A stretch of DNA of 64,000 nucleotides, taken from the NCBI GenBank assembly GCA_038501625.1, contig JAZAYU010001058.1, positions 1 to 64,000 on the forward strand. Direction: 5' to 3'. The notes below the pieces were generated by a model that saw only the letters and a list, made by a program, of their open reading frames with translations, did no database searches and was not told where the DNA came from. Positions 21,295 to 33,595 of the stretch are shown here, piece after piece. This DNA comes from Corbicula japonica (Eukaryota > Mollusca > Bivalvia > Venerida > Cyrenidae). The number at the start of each line of letters is the position of its first letter. Positions within the stretch are counted from its first letter, which is position 1. Both the position numbers and the translations under genes were made by a program.

Positions 21295-23820
21295 TGAAAT
21301 GGACTAATGCATAACCCATAATAACTGACACACTCTTCTGTAAAATGCAACAGGAAAGCTGAGGCATCCACCATCACTGTCACTTATGATAACATTGCTA
21401 GAGAAAAAACATTTATAGCTTGTAACGAGCATTAAAATTTACAGATGGATCTTATTGTCGGTCATCCTGATGACCGACATATTATAATGGACCAAACTTG
21501 AACTTTGAAGGGTAACACCGTTTAACAGCGGCACCGGACGTGGTCACTTTAGACAAAGCCGCCCGTCTAGAGCTTGGTAATACTATTCCGTTCCCCCTAT
21601 TTGCAAGAAAAGTCTTCCAAATGTTGATGAAACAATATCTGGACGTTGTAGTAACATCAAATCAGAAATTGAGCCGATATATAACGACATGTTAAATTAT
21701 ATAAACATACGTGTGTTGTATTTTCTACAGGGTGTAGAAAAAATGTTATGCGTCTTTTTTTAGAAAGTCACGTGATGAAAACCTTCATAGCAAAATATTA
21801 TTTGTGTATAAATTGAACTGTTACGTTATTTGATTCAAACAACTGTTCAGGATGATCCCATATATGAAATAGATTCAATCCGTTATATTGATTTTGTTGG
21901 TCAAAAGCAAGACATCGTTTATGTTTTTCTTAGAGACTAATGAATATCCGGGCGTGCTCGATTGGGCTGTCGGAACTGTGCCAGAATCAAATTCCGACTC
22001 TTCCACAGAATCTGCTTGACTGTTTCACTGCGCATGTCTGTACTTTCAGCAGACAGCGACAGTAGTAAACCAATTTTGTCTGGCGATTATAGTCGCCAGA
22101 GAATCCTTAGCGAGCTTCACTTAAGGGGCAGGGGATAGTTTCGCACTTTGGTCCCGGTCGATTTTCTAAGTATTTGGGGTAGCCGTGATTAAAATGCATT
22201 AAAATCATTGTTTGAATTAAAGATGACATATTCTTTTATAATATTGTATAGTATATGAAATGTGAAATCTGATCACAGTGGCTCAAATGCATTGATGCTA
22301 GCTTTGTATGTTCTGAGTTGAACAGTTGCCGGATGAAAACGCATTCGGCCGGGCTGAATTTGAGAATAATTTGGGGGTGAGGTATTTCAATGTCAAATGC
22401 TGAAAAATCGAGACGGATGGGAGACACTTTCCAGCTGCTTGGGAGATTAGGAACACATAAAATATTAGCATGAAATGGGTTTTATTTGAAAAATCATTGC
22501 AGGAAATATTTTGCAGGTTCTCAAATATGTAGAATTTCGGCCAAATTTGCATTGGAAAATCAGGACTTGGGGTGACTTTAAATGCCTGTGTAGTTCAAAT
22601 GACTGGTTCTGTGGAACAGTTGGTTGTGGTTTGTAAAAAGCTAGACCCCTGCAACACAGAAAGTACAACAACACAATTTTAGCTGTGCAAAGTTTTTATT
22701 TTCGATCAAAGTAAGCTTGCAAGGGGTCCCAAACTCTGGCGGAAGCCTCGGAAACTGTCCCCTGCGCCCTTATCTTTCCTCGAGGTTTAAAATAGGCGGT
22801 ATTCCCCAAGCTTGCAAGTAAAGTACATACTGCTGCTGGAGATTAACAACACCAGTTGGTGTTAGATTTAAAAATACAACGAACTCGGAGTCATATTACA
22901 AGATGTATGTTTACCGTTATCACAGCAGAGTTGCTGATAGCAATTTGATGCCACTTAAATGTCGGTCACTGATTTATTGCCATTCATATGTTTGGAATGC
23001 ATATTATGATGAGATCTGTATTGTTACGACGCTTGTAACCACTGCTGGCGTAGTGCGTCGGGGGTTTAAATGTTAACCATTCGAGTTGCGCAAATACTGC
23101 ACACTGTTTGCCATATCCTGTCGTTCAGGGCGACGTTTACACCTTCTAGATGCTGGTTTAATACAGTATAAGCTGTACCTCTTCTTTTCTTTTTTACAAA
23201 TGGTTAATATTTACTCTTTACGCTGCCAGAACACAGTTCCGACGCACTCGATTGGACTTCTCCCTGTTCTAAATGTCGGAATTTCCAATCGAGCACGCTC
23301 CGACTTTTGCGGGAAAGGCTGTCTGTAAACAAAAGTTCACAAAAAGCTAGTCGGTCATTAGCATACACTTTCAACCAAAAATGTATACCAAAATCTAGAG
23401 TTCAACAACAAAATTTCATCACTGTCCTAGGGTGGGGGGATGAGCAGCCTGACAGGGACTCAAATTATTAAATTTACTATTCTGATCTTCAACAATTTCG
23501 TTAGAATGCTGAACTTAAACATGTTATATTGGTGGTTCTCGCACATTTTCCTGTTTTTGTTTGTTAGTTTTAATGATGTCAATTTCAGTGTATGCCATGT
23601 TAGATGACATTATGCGGGTTTCAAAAAACTCATGTCCATGCATTGACGAACACTTCTACCCATGTGTTAATTTTAAAAATTTCTTTCTTGTGGTATAAAT
23701 CACCAAACATACGGTCGTGAAACAGTAGAGGCTTATAGTAAACGAGGAGATGTTTTAAACAAGCATTTAGGAGGAAACGAATGCTCAGAACTTGCTTAAT
23801 TGTCAAAATATTGTCTTTTA
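21295..23820. other. Intergenic region with several strong hairpins
   Basis: No coding region is supported. A perfect 11-bp-arm hairpin lies at 21456-21479 (arms TGTCGGTCATC and GATGACCGACA). An 8-bp-arm hairpin lies at 22079-22100 (TCTGGCGA and TCGCCAGA). Sequences near 21950-21990 (GTGCTCGATTGG, TGTCGGAA) recur inverted near 23240-23300. These look like termini of unrecognised non-autonomous elements. Confidence 0.45.
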
Positions 23821-23823
23821 AAG

Positions 23824-24055
23824 AGAGATTTTGCTTTTTGCGCTTTCCAGTGGAAATGTTGCGAATGTTCTCAGATGTTAACGGAAGTTTAGCGAAGTGA
23901 GGTGATCATTGTTTAAAGTAAAAAAAAAGGGGGGATCAGCGATTTTGCCATTTGTTTGCGATTTCCAGTGCAAATTTGGTGAATGTTATCAGAAGATACC
24001 GGAGGTTTAGCGAATGTGACATGGCCATTGTTTAAAGTAAACATAGGAGATCAGC
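23824..24055 (+). repeat. Tandem duplication of about 115 bp
   Basis: Two diverged copies sit head to tail, sharing GATTTTGC, TTTCCAGTG(G/C)AAAT, GGTTTAGCGAA-like and CATTGTTTAAAGTAAA blocks. A poly(A)/poly(G) stretch lies at the junction near 23920-23935. Confidence 0.6.
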
Positions 24056-26060
24056 ATGGGCAATATTTTTATCTAATATCATAAGTGTAGTCAATTGGGC
24101 GGCGCTACGCTAAAAGACAGTCATCAATACGACCAATAAGCCGCGGACGAGAGAGATAAACGACTAGGATGGCCACATGAGGTTATGATTACACATTCAG
24201 CGTGGAAGCATCAATAATGATTTTGTTTATTGAACTTGTCTGATATCAATTTATAGGATAAATGGCGACACGTTACCTCAGTTACAAGTACTTAGTTAGT
24301 CAAGTTTGTTGAAATATAATTTCAATCCATAATTACACACTTTTGCATTTCACGAGCGCACTATTGAAATAACCTGAGATGCGAGAGTTTAAACCTAGTT
24401 GGTTTGATGACTACCCCTGTCTTCATTAGTTATGAACATTGCATTTTATCTTTTATTCGCAATTACTCATTTAGAGGGACATTTATATACATGTATTATG
24501 CTCTTTCTCAAAGATTTGCATAAAAGTGCCTCGTTTTGAGCTTGTTGCACAAAAACTGCCATGTGTTTTTAGATCTATCTATTTCCCTGTCCTTTTGATA
24601 TCCAAGTTGGAGCTCTAATTACGATGCGGTATTTTATGTTTTTGATATGCTTTAAAGTCTTTAACAGGCTCAATGAAACCGAGCCTGTACTATTTTCACA
24701 TTTTTCGTCTTCGGTGGTTTTCAAAGTGACCTTTTAATCTATTTTAAGAAAACAAAACTTAAACGATTGTTTTGAAATAGAAACTTGGTAACCATTCTAT
24801 ACGTGCTTCTGTATTTTTATCATTTAAACTTTAACTATTTAATTTCTGTTACAAAACTTTCGCCGCCATAAAGTTTAAAACTTGCCCTTGAATACATGCA
24901 TTATTAACGAAATACGAATTGATTTATTTTGATTCCCATATTCCCTCTCAAAACCGCATATATCTATGCGTTCTCTTCGTGGGGTCTATAGTGAACGGTT
25001 GGACTCGTCGCAGTTGCAATCCAAATTGAGTTTTACTTGTAAAAGATTTCCGGGGATGCCCGTGACCCCAATGACTGCTTCCCCATACACATGCAATATA
25101 ACGGATCTGATTTCGGTCTTGGGATACTAATCGATAACATTATTTTGACAAGTACAGTAAGGTAGACAACACAAGCACTATCATTTCTATGTAAGGGCGA
25201 TCTACTAGAATATAATGCAAGGAATGCAAAACCAGCCTTTAAAGTAAAGAAAAAGTTGTTTTCAGAACAGTGGCATAACGACAATTTTTATGATGATAGA
25301 TTAATTTAAATACAAATAGTGCTTCTTGAGTTCCTTTAATAGTTTTACAGAAAATCGTTCAAACAAAAACAAAAGATAATAGCAGCATAAAGCTTAAGTG
25401 AAAGTAATAAATGCATCAGCATCCTAATTTATTGTTTACTGTCTTTTAACGCTCGTCAACTTCAAGTTTGACGAGATCTGCTGAACCAACTAAAACTACA
25501 TTTTATGAATGTTGGTAATGAATACTGAATATTATAAGCGTGGCTTTTCTCTCAATGTACAAATAAGTATCAACTGTGGAAAGTTCTATGGTACCTCTTT
25601 GAGCATTCGCGTTAATGTAACATATTCATCAGATTCGCTGGTGCTTAAACAACGTAATTATTTCTACACGTCCTGAAAAAAAAATTACGTCTACTAGAGA
25701 CATGATTATTTATATTGATGCCTTTAGCCCGTACACGTATTCTTCATGTTTCAATAAATCAAACATCAGCCGTTCAACTTTGTTTGCATGCTTTAAAGTA
25801 ACAGAATTGTACAATGTTTATATGTTCTCTTGTTTATGTTTGTACATACAGAGAAATGTAAATGGAAATAAACTAGAAAATTGAAACATTAACTAAATTC
25901 ACAAATAGTTTGTCAGATACAGTCTGTGTGACTTTGATCGACAGAAAACTGACCATATCATTGACTTACATTGGTCCAAAAGTAAATACATGAACGAATA
26001 CATACCTACTTATTCTTTTAATTTATTTGCTAATGACCGACTAGCTTTTTGGAAAGCTAA
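24056..26060. other. Intergenic AT-rich sequence with one repeat end
   Basis: A hairpin ACAGGCTC/GAGCCTGT at 24664-24688 and the flanking 50 bases match, inverted, the end of the 120 bp repeat at 37605 and 38259. No gene is seen. Confidence 0.45.
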
Positions 26061-26063
26061 AAC

Positions 26064-27840
26064 TTGTGATAATTATACTTTATAGATCTGTCAAGGCCTT
26101 ATCGAGGCGCTCACATTTTTATAGGGTACTGGTTGCTGATCTGTTTTATTATTGTTTTGAAAGAGATTTTATGTTATCTCTTTCTACCGAACATCAAGAG
26201 AAACTTTTAATACAAGGTTATCGGTATCATAAATTAAGGAAAATCTTTTGCAAGTTTTATCGCCTATACCCAGATTTAATTTAAACTTACTGTATAAGTG
26301 GATAATTTCGCTGGCGTAAAAGTTCGCGTTTTCTGTTTTGCCGGCGTTTCGCGTGCTGAAATGTTCGCGAAAAATTGATTTCATGAAATTCGTAAAAATA
26401 ACACGTCGTTATATTCACTCTAAATTATTTGGTTGTCAAAAAATTCCATGGTAAAAACTGAAAGTAATCTTCCCAAAATTTGGACTGTTGAATAACAAAC
26501 TGTGAACATCGTGATCCGACAGTCAATTAGCAACCATCAATGAATTGTTTGCCCCTTTTAACAGATTACTCTATTATTAACGATAACCCGGTGTGAAATC
26601 TGACCGCAGTTTTTACCTGTTTACGTTGCAAACTGCGCTTGACATTTTCATTAAACATTAAGCCAATACATGGACGTTGGCTTATGAAGGCCCATGATTT
26701 ACTTGCATATCTGCATTTCACCAATGCGGGATACAGCCCTTACCGATGTACATACGAATTACATAGACAGTTAATAGTTTTCAAAGGAATTGTCGTTTAG
26801 TGTATCAAATTTAATTAGTACAATTGTGTATACATTTTGATATTTGTTTTAATTGTACGTTTACAAGGCTTTTAATCTGTACAGGTATACTATGTAGTCT
26901 TGTAATAAAGTTCAATTATCTTAATGTTTTGTTTTACCATAGTCTGGTGTAAGGGTAAAATTTTGCTTGTACATAAGCTATTATTTACGCTGGCTGATAA
27001 TTTCGCGATTTTAATCAAATCGCGAAATACGCGAACATTATATCCTCGCGAAAATTACCACTTATACAGTATAAAGATGCATTTTAATATCACTACTGCA
27101 ACAAGGTATTTCACAGCCAGTTTTATGGGATTTAATTTATAAATTTAAGAAAATAAAAGGCTATATTTATTATCCCCGGTTATTTGTATAAACCATCTGT
27201 AAATTCAAAATGAAAGGTTACCAACATGATATTCTGCAGCGCTCTGCAGGTCTTGTGATTAACTCGTCTACAGTTGATCACTATGCATACCTCTCTGGTT
27301 GCACGACGGTGGCAGGGGTTTGAGAGTTTAGGAAGGTTTATGAGGAAATCTTTGATTTAAAAGACCTACAAGCTCGATTTGTTTCTTTTATCCCTGTCAT
27401 CGTGTTCTTGGTAATTTGACTCCAGGGGCTTGGGTTTCGGTAAGATCATCGAGTACCCGCCACTTTGGCTTTGCAACGCTATTAGCTTCTTATGTTTTAT
27501 ATGTTTGTGTGCTTTTGCATGCAACATTGTTGAGCTGATGAATGAGTTGAAGTTATTTCACCAAGATAACTTGTACTTGTTTGTTGATACGAGAACCTGT
27601 TGGGGGCAAGTGCGAGGTTAGTGCACCCTAGAACTTGGTTTAAACATCCCAGTGGCAATTTGTTTTGCCGCTGACTGTTCAAAGGCGGTAACCTCGGGTT
27701 CTCACTTTCGTTAATTGTTTGTTTGCGTCTATTTTTAAACTGATTATCGTAATACCATGTTCTCTTCTCCTCTCTACTTTTTGGCTGTGTGGAGACACTG
27801 TGTCTGCTGGATGTGACCATATTTCACGTTTTTATAAAGC
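26064..27840 (+). pseudogene. Decayed Penelope-like element with internal deletions
   Basis: It aligns in pieces to the reverse transcriptase ORF at 58717-59712 and its tail: 26064-26130, then a deletion to 26133-26200 (GTTGCTGATCTGTTTTAT), then a second deletion to 26205-26285 (ACAAGGTTATCGGTATCATA). The frame stops at 26281. A MITE interrupts at 26288-27071, after which 27072-27325 carries the 3' end of the coding region (CAACATGATATTCTGCAGCG, ending GTTTGA) and 27326-27835 the non-coding tail. The catalytic YLDD segment is missing. Confidence 0.75.
26288..27071. mobile_element. MITE with TACTGTATAAGTGG termini
   Basis: Perfect inverted ends TACTGTATAAGTGG (26288) and CCACTTATACAGTA (27071) bracket 784 bp inserted in the Penelope-like copy. 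The flanks rejoin the reverse transcriptase sequence. TA at each edge fits a Tc1/mariner target duplication. Subterminal TTCGCG motifs are repeated on both arms. No transposase is encoded. Confidence 0.75.
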
Positions 27841-28050
27841 CATTAAACATTTGAATTCAACATGGGTATATGGAAATTTGTACACTTAACATTTCTCTAA
27901 GTTTACACCTTCCAAGGGGTCTAACCTAAAGTAAGAAGATCGATGCTTTAAGACGGCCGTTTCATGGAGAGTGGTGTCAATTGGTGATAAAACAGCATTC
28001 TTTTGTTTACATCGACCACTAATTCAGTAAAGTAAGTACATTTTCTTGTA

Positions 28051-28257
28051 TTATAGGTATTGTGTATGAGATAACCACCTAGCCGCTTGTTTCAGACATC
28101 TGCTTTTGGTCCGTTTTTGTCTGTCCATGCAGTGGTTGAAGCGTGAAAGAAGGGATAGCGACATAGGGGTCCAAACTCTGCAATGTCTGCAGACTGATTT
28201 TGGGAGCTTTAGAGAATTAGATTTCGCCTTGCTGTGTTTGCGGGGTGCGGCATACAT
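28051..28257 (-). other. 68-codon frame in the left long inverted repeat
   Basis: This frame and its mirror copy at 31562-31768 (+) encode nearly the same 68 residues beginning MYAAPRKHSKAK. They exist in duplicate because they lie in the arms of the 4 kb element. The composition is Lys/Arg/Ser-rich with several Cys and His and no recognised domain. It may be a short exon or chance; it is listed only because both copies remain open. Confidence 0.25.
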
Positions 28258-28788
28258 TATTTAACACTTTAGAACGTTTCCTGTGCTAATAGGAGCCTCT
28301 GTGTTCATTTTTTTTTACATTTAAGACGATTTCATGGAGAACTGTCTCACTTTAGGGCAATTTCATGGAGAGCTATAAATTTTGGAGAGGTTAGACACTG
28401 ATTAGTTTATAATGAACAGAAGTATATCTGTAATTTTTATTGTAATTGTACCATGTATTGAACATGATTATATTGGCAAGTCAAGAACTGCACCCATTAA
28501 ATGCAATGAGCACATTTAAGACCAGTATATCATTGCTTGTTAGGTATCAATGACTGTACTATACTTTAGTGCTTAAAACGGATTACGAGACACAATTTCA
28601 CCTTAAGACATCCCATTTTAACGTATGCACCAGTCGAAAAGTCATATGAATCCACTCTCCCACCCTCACCCCCTTGCCGGAAGTACATGCGGGAAAAGCC
28701 ATGTTTAACCATTCGGATGTCTCGGCACTGCGAGGCAAGTGTGATGGTTTTGATTTAGCGCCAAAGTGTCCTTGATTTTTATTATTTA

Positions 28789-30008
28789 CACTAGTCAAAA
28801 GTTCTAAGTGTACACTTGATAAATGTTAATTTTTCCAATAATTTGATTGAATCTTTCAAAATAGTGAAAATTACAATGAAGAAGAATCAATATTTTATTA
28901 AAGCACACCAAAAATTTTAAGTCTGCTTAACCAGATTAAAAAATAATAATATTTTAGCTCACTTGTTCTCAGAAAGCAATTCTCAAGTTAATTATCATTG
29001 CATCGGCTATCATTTGTGATCGTTTTCTCACCTCTGTATAATTTAAATTTCATGCAGATTTAAAGGAAATACTGTAGTTTGCCATTCCATTGCACTGAAA
29101 TAGCTTTCTGTAGCTTTGTAATGGTCTGCTGGGCACGATGAGCCAACACACTCAATTTTATTTTATCCATAACGTTTTTACAGGATTTCAAGGAGAAAAT
29201 TCCATTTTTCACACAATGTTTTGTGCCAAAAGTTTTTGAATTGTCTAGCAGTTTGGGATGATACAATTTTCTATTATAGATGTGTAACAGCCTTTCCAAA
29301 CGAAAACAATGTATTCATTTCGATAAAATTGACCAGTTTTCGGATACGCCTTTTGACCGAATAAGCGTCATTTTCGAATAATTCGATTTTGAAGTTTATT
29401 GAATTTCTATAAATTTTAGTTTTAAATTTTATTTATTGGACACTTATCCAACAAATGTTACACTAATTTTTTCGAGTTTACGTTGTTTTACGTAAATATT
29501 TAATGACGTAATTGAGTAACATCAGCGTTCAACGTAAGCAACGTAATCAATCTAGAAAATAATATCGTTTGATTTTCTTCTTAAATTAATAAAATATGCA
29601 AAAATAAGGTATTTCTTTTGCATTTACGAAAACCGTCAATATTTGTTTACAACAAATTTGAAGTTGTGCCTGTGAAAAGAATTTTGACGGCAATGTCGTT
29701 GTCTGCTGATGTCAACCGTTTCATGGTTACAATTTGTTGGTGTGTTTTTCGTGTTTGTCTTGAGTCGGTGAACATGTGAAAAACAAAAACGATTGTAAAA
29801 AAATAAATTTCGCTTGCCGCACGGGGATAATGCATAAAAAGCGTATGCCGACGTGGATGACGTAAAACGTAAAACATATGCACAGTTTTCAAAAAATTAT
29901 TGTTGTTTGATCATTATTAACATTAAGTCAAACTTTCATTCAATTTGAATAAGTTTACTTTAAGATATCAAAAATTGAAAAGTGTGCACTTAGAACTTTT
30001 AACCAGTG
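28789..30008. mobile_element. Nested element with CACTGGTTAAAAGTTC-type termini
   Basis: The left end CACTAGTCAAAAGTTCTAAG and the right end, inverted, CACTGGTTAAAAGTTCTAAG, are imperfect inverted repeats. TATTTA is found on both sides (28783-28788 and 30009-30014). It sits inside the 4 kb long-inverted-repeat element. No coding potential was recognised. Confidence 0.55.
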
Positions 30009-31103
30009 TATTTAGCGGTAATTTTACCATCAGGCTGTTCCCACATGGTGGGTATTTTACAAGGTATCTGCTTGGGCCAAAAGCAAAGTGTCTGCTAGTC
30101 TGCAGGGTTACGATCCCCTGCCTTTAATACCATCTTCAGATATAATCAAGTTCTGATTTAAATCAATTTAATCAGATATTTTTAGTAGGTGCACTTAATC
30201 CCTACTGTTCCCAGTGTTATTGGCTTTTTTGCTGAAACTTTCAAAGTTTATATAATTTCCAATCGACCAGTATTTCGACATTGTGTTAAATTGACTACAT
30301 GCAAAACATATTTATTATGATGATTTTAGTACACGCATTTGTTCTCCTCACCTTTTTTATTTTTATGTGGATGTATTCTTTTTAGGGATGGCAACGAATA
30401 GCAAAATTGTCATTAGAATATTTTGATGTACAAGTATTGTAATATTCGATAGTTATTTGTATTTGCGATCTCTTTGCTGGAGTATGCTGCACTGGAGTAT
30501 TACTGATAAATAACATTAAGTTACTACAAAAGAAGTCAGTGTACTTTCGTCGTCTTTTGTACGTGCATTTACGGGACTTAGTAATTTTATGGTGATACCG
30601 TTGTCGTCACGGCAGTTACGCATGTTGAATTGAGGCGATAACTGCATTAAACTTTTAAGTTTCTAACTATTGGAGGAAGCAGAATGAAATCCAAGTGTTG
30701 TTAGCATATTTAGCATTTCACTTGTTTGAGTTTGCACGTGACTGCAATACCGATCGGGATTGGATGCGCGTGATACTGATTATGCAAATTATCTTTATTA
30801 TGACAATCATTTGATAGGGCTTTTTACCTTTTTAGCTTCACCCAATGGTAAAGTTTTGAATTAAAACATACACCGGCATTAGTGAATTCACACCTCATGG
30901 CAAAACTCTTTATTAAACACCGGTCCATATTGTTATCAAGAAGCCCTGATAATTGATATTAATGGTCATTCAAACTGCCAATCACTGTTAATTGGTGGAA
31001 GTATATTGACTATGACACTTCTAATAATAACACCAGGTGTTTCTGTTCATTGTACATCGAATTTAGTGGAAAATTAAATGTCCTGACCAGAAATAATTTA
31101 CAT

Positions 31104-31454
31104 TTATTCGCTTTTCTTTGTATTTCGTTTAACAAAAATTAATATTCGAACACTTAAAAGTATTAGAATGTCTCGTTTCACAGATGTTGATCTAGGTGAT
31201 AATAATTTCAGCGGTGATGGAGACGTAAGACGTATTTTTTTCTTTGTCGTATTCAGTGGTGAGGAGATATGGGATAATTTTCTTTTTCTTTCGGTTTCCT
31301 TCCATTTTCTTCTTATATTCAACACGGGTTTTCTTTTTCTCATGTTTGGAACTAGACCTAAAAAATGAAAACAAGAGTTGGTGTTAAATCCATTAACAAT
31401 GGCTTTCTTATGTAAGTCTCCATGAAATTGTCCTAAAGTAAGGCGGTTCTCCAT
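31104..31454 (-). other. Basic open frame inside the 4 kb element
   Basis: An open frame of 116 codons reads inward from the right arm. Its start lies in the inverted repeat, and a splice-acceptor-like TTTTCATTTTTTAG (minus strand, ending about 31359) precedes a highly basic stretch with RKRKPVLNIRRKWKE and TKKKIRLTSPSP. A nuclear-localised N-terminal piece of a transposase is possible; no family is recognised. Confidence 0.25.
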
Positions 31455-31906
31455 GAAATTGTCCTAAAGTGAGACAGTTCTCCATGAAATCGTCTTAAAT
31501 GTAAAAAAAATGAACACAGAGGCTCCTATTTGAACAGAAAAACGTTCTAAAGTGTTAAATAATGTATGCCGCACCCCGCAAACACAGCAAGGCGAAATCT
31601 AATTCTCTAAAGCTCCCAAAATCAGTCTGCAGACATTGCAGAGTTTGGACCCCTATGCCGCTATCCCTTCTTTCACGCTTCAACCACTGCATGGACAGAC
31701 AAAAACGGACCAGAAGCAGATGTCTGAAACAAGCGGCTAGGTGGTTATCTCATACACAATACCTATAATACAAGAAAATGTACTTACTTTACTGAATTAG
31801 TGGTCGATGTAAACAAAACAATGCTGTTTTATCACCAATTGACACCACTCTCCATGAAATGGCCGTCTTAAAGCATCGATCTTCTTACTTTAGGTTAGAC
31901 CCCTTG

Positions 31907-33320
31907 CCTTCGTGCTGGGGCATTACTGGCTTGATAATTGAGCTTTTTTGAAACCACATATTGTATTAACGTGCCTCCAATGTTTAATGGCTGCGGAGAA
32001 TCAGATAAGGAGTATGATGCATACCATGAGGTTGAGTGTCTTGAAGGCCAGGGCCCTAGATCAAGGTCGCCAGTCAGATGCTTGAGATTTGAGATTGATC
32101 TCCAGATTTAGTTGGGTTTTTTATCTTAAGCACTGTTGTTTGGTGTCGCTATATTGCTTATGGTTGAGATTAACTTTTTCATGGCAAAGGTCTGATCAAA
32201 GCAATATTTGCATTTAATGTCTTAGTGGTTTTAACTTGAAACTTCAGCATTTTTATTTTTACTTTATTTCATTATTTCACTCAAAAGCGGAGATCCTTGA
32301 ACATATAATTATAATTAGTATTAAAAGCTATTTCTGCAATCAGTTTCACGAATAAAAGAATCAATCAACAAAGTCATTCTAAGATCTTCAACGAAAAACT
32401 GTTTTTATAATTTGCATGTTGAATAAAAACGACTTACTGAATGTTTCTTTATATAACACCAAACTTTACACTGGGGTTTGCATAGAGAAGAAACTCAGCA
32501 GTTGTTTTATTTCTACTTTATTTACAGGAAAACAACGAATACCATTACCTTATCTAATTTTTAAGTATAAATAATCCGGTTTCAATTTCCATTTAAACAA
32601 CTTTAACAATTTCTTTTAAAAGTTTCCGAATCCTTAATTTCTAATTAATTTCTTTACAGAGCTTTTCAATATTTAACTTTGTATTGCATTGTCATATTCA
32701 TCCTCCCCATTCTCTCTCTCGCTCCTTTCCCCCACCAAATCTTAACTGTTTCAATATAACTACGCAATTCAAGATACATAACAAAGTAATTAATCTTAAT
32801 GACAATGACAAAAAAAAAATCTTTATCATTGCAATAACTTTTAATCAAATAATGACATAAACAAATTATAATTGCATGGCATGACGTTAACTAAACAAAA
32901 GTGCTGGTTTTCAAATCAATTCTTTGATTCTCTCAAGAATAAATTAATTAAGCGTAATAAAACAGTAAGACATTTATTACATTTTTGTGTAATTTTGCAT
33001 GGTACGCCGAAATACAGTCAACAGATTCATAAACACGCCCAATTACCTATGCAGATACTGTTTTTCTAATTAAATTAACGAAAATCTAGCCGTAAAAAAG
33101 ACATTCACTATAATTAAAGATCTAAGAATAATACACAAGTACACAGGTTCCCGAGTTGTTGTAGTGACACCTAGAGAAGATAGAAACGAACTAATGAGCC
33201 AAATCATTATATAATTTTATGCAGCGCAGCAACTGTTTGTCAGGTAATTGATTTATCAGATTGATTTATCACAATGTCCATAGCGTTACAAGAATAACAC
33301 TTCTGCGATGGATATTGGAC
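31907..33320. other. 3' flank of gene C with one dispersed repeat
   Basis: Bases about 32030-32240 contain CAGATGCTTGAGATTTGAGA, TTATCTTAAGCACTG and TGCTTATGGTTGAGATTAAC-like blocks that recur at 35850-36040. The rest is AT-rich with no gene. The polyadenylation signal of gene C was not identified. Confidence 0.45.
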
Positions 33321-33595
33321 TTATATTCCGTTCAAATCGCTCTTCCTGATGCTCGTGCCAGCCCTAGACTCGTGCTTATCTTTTATATAGCGCAGGTTTC
33401 TGTCACAGGAACCTAGGAATTCGAGGGTGCTCCTTTTATCTTCATAGACTTTCACAAACGCCCCGGCATGCCCTGCCTTATCCCTCGTGTACCAGTACTT
33501 CCCACAGGGTGACTGAATATAGAAGCGATTATCATCACTTTTCAATATACGTTTCGCTTCCTTTTTCATCTTTTTCCATTTTTCTTCATCATCAT
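33321..33595 (-). CDS. Gene C, exon 2: GHAG/KHES C-terminal domain
   Basis: This is the second exon of gene C, read on the minus strand from A33595, after a TTATCTTTAG acceptor, to the stop at 33323-33321. It starts in phase 1 with an acidic run (Asp/Glu, then Lys-Trp) and a basic helix, then SPCGKYWYTRD, AGHAGAFVKVYEDKRS, LEFLGSCDRNL, KDKHESRAGTSIRKSD and a short end. It lacks the basic C-terminal residues of A and B, and one residue is missing before GHAG compared with B. Both Cys and the GHAG and KHES motifs are intact. The predicted full protein is 367 residues. Function is inferred only as for gene B. Confidence 0.75.

Larger units (their letters stand above)
27913..31906. mobile_element. 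4 kb DNA element with ~480 bp terminal inverted repeats
   Basis: Outer ends CAAGGGGTCTAACC (27913) and GGTTAGACCCCTTG (31906) start inverted repeats of roughly 480 bp, near identical by eye. CCTTC flanks both ends (27908-27912 and 31907-31911), a 5 bp target duplication. Inside each arm TTTCATGGAGA recurs near the outer end and twice or more near the inner end, suggesting transposase-binding repeats. The interior carries a further nested element (28789-30008) and a basic open frame near the right arm. No transposase domain was recognised and the superfamily is unassigned. Confidence 0.8.

Noticed and set aside
27530..27570. Hammerhead ribozyme in the Penelope-like tail
   Set aside because: CTGATGAATGAG resembles the start of a hammerhead core and such ribozymes are known in Penelope-like elements, but no stem II or matching GAAA segment was found, and the motif is not conserved in the better copy at 59920.
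30060..30125. tRNA gene or SINE head near GGGTTACGATCCCC
   Set aside because: A T-arm-like stem can be drawn, but the B-box is off consensus and no A-box or cloverleaf is present.
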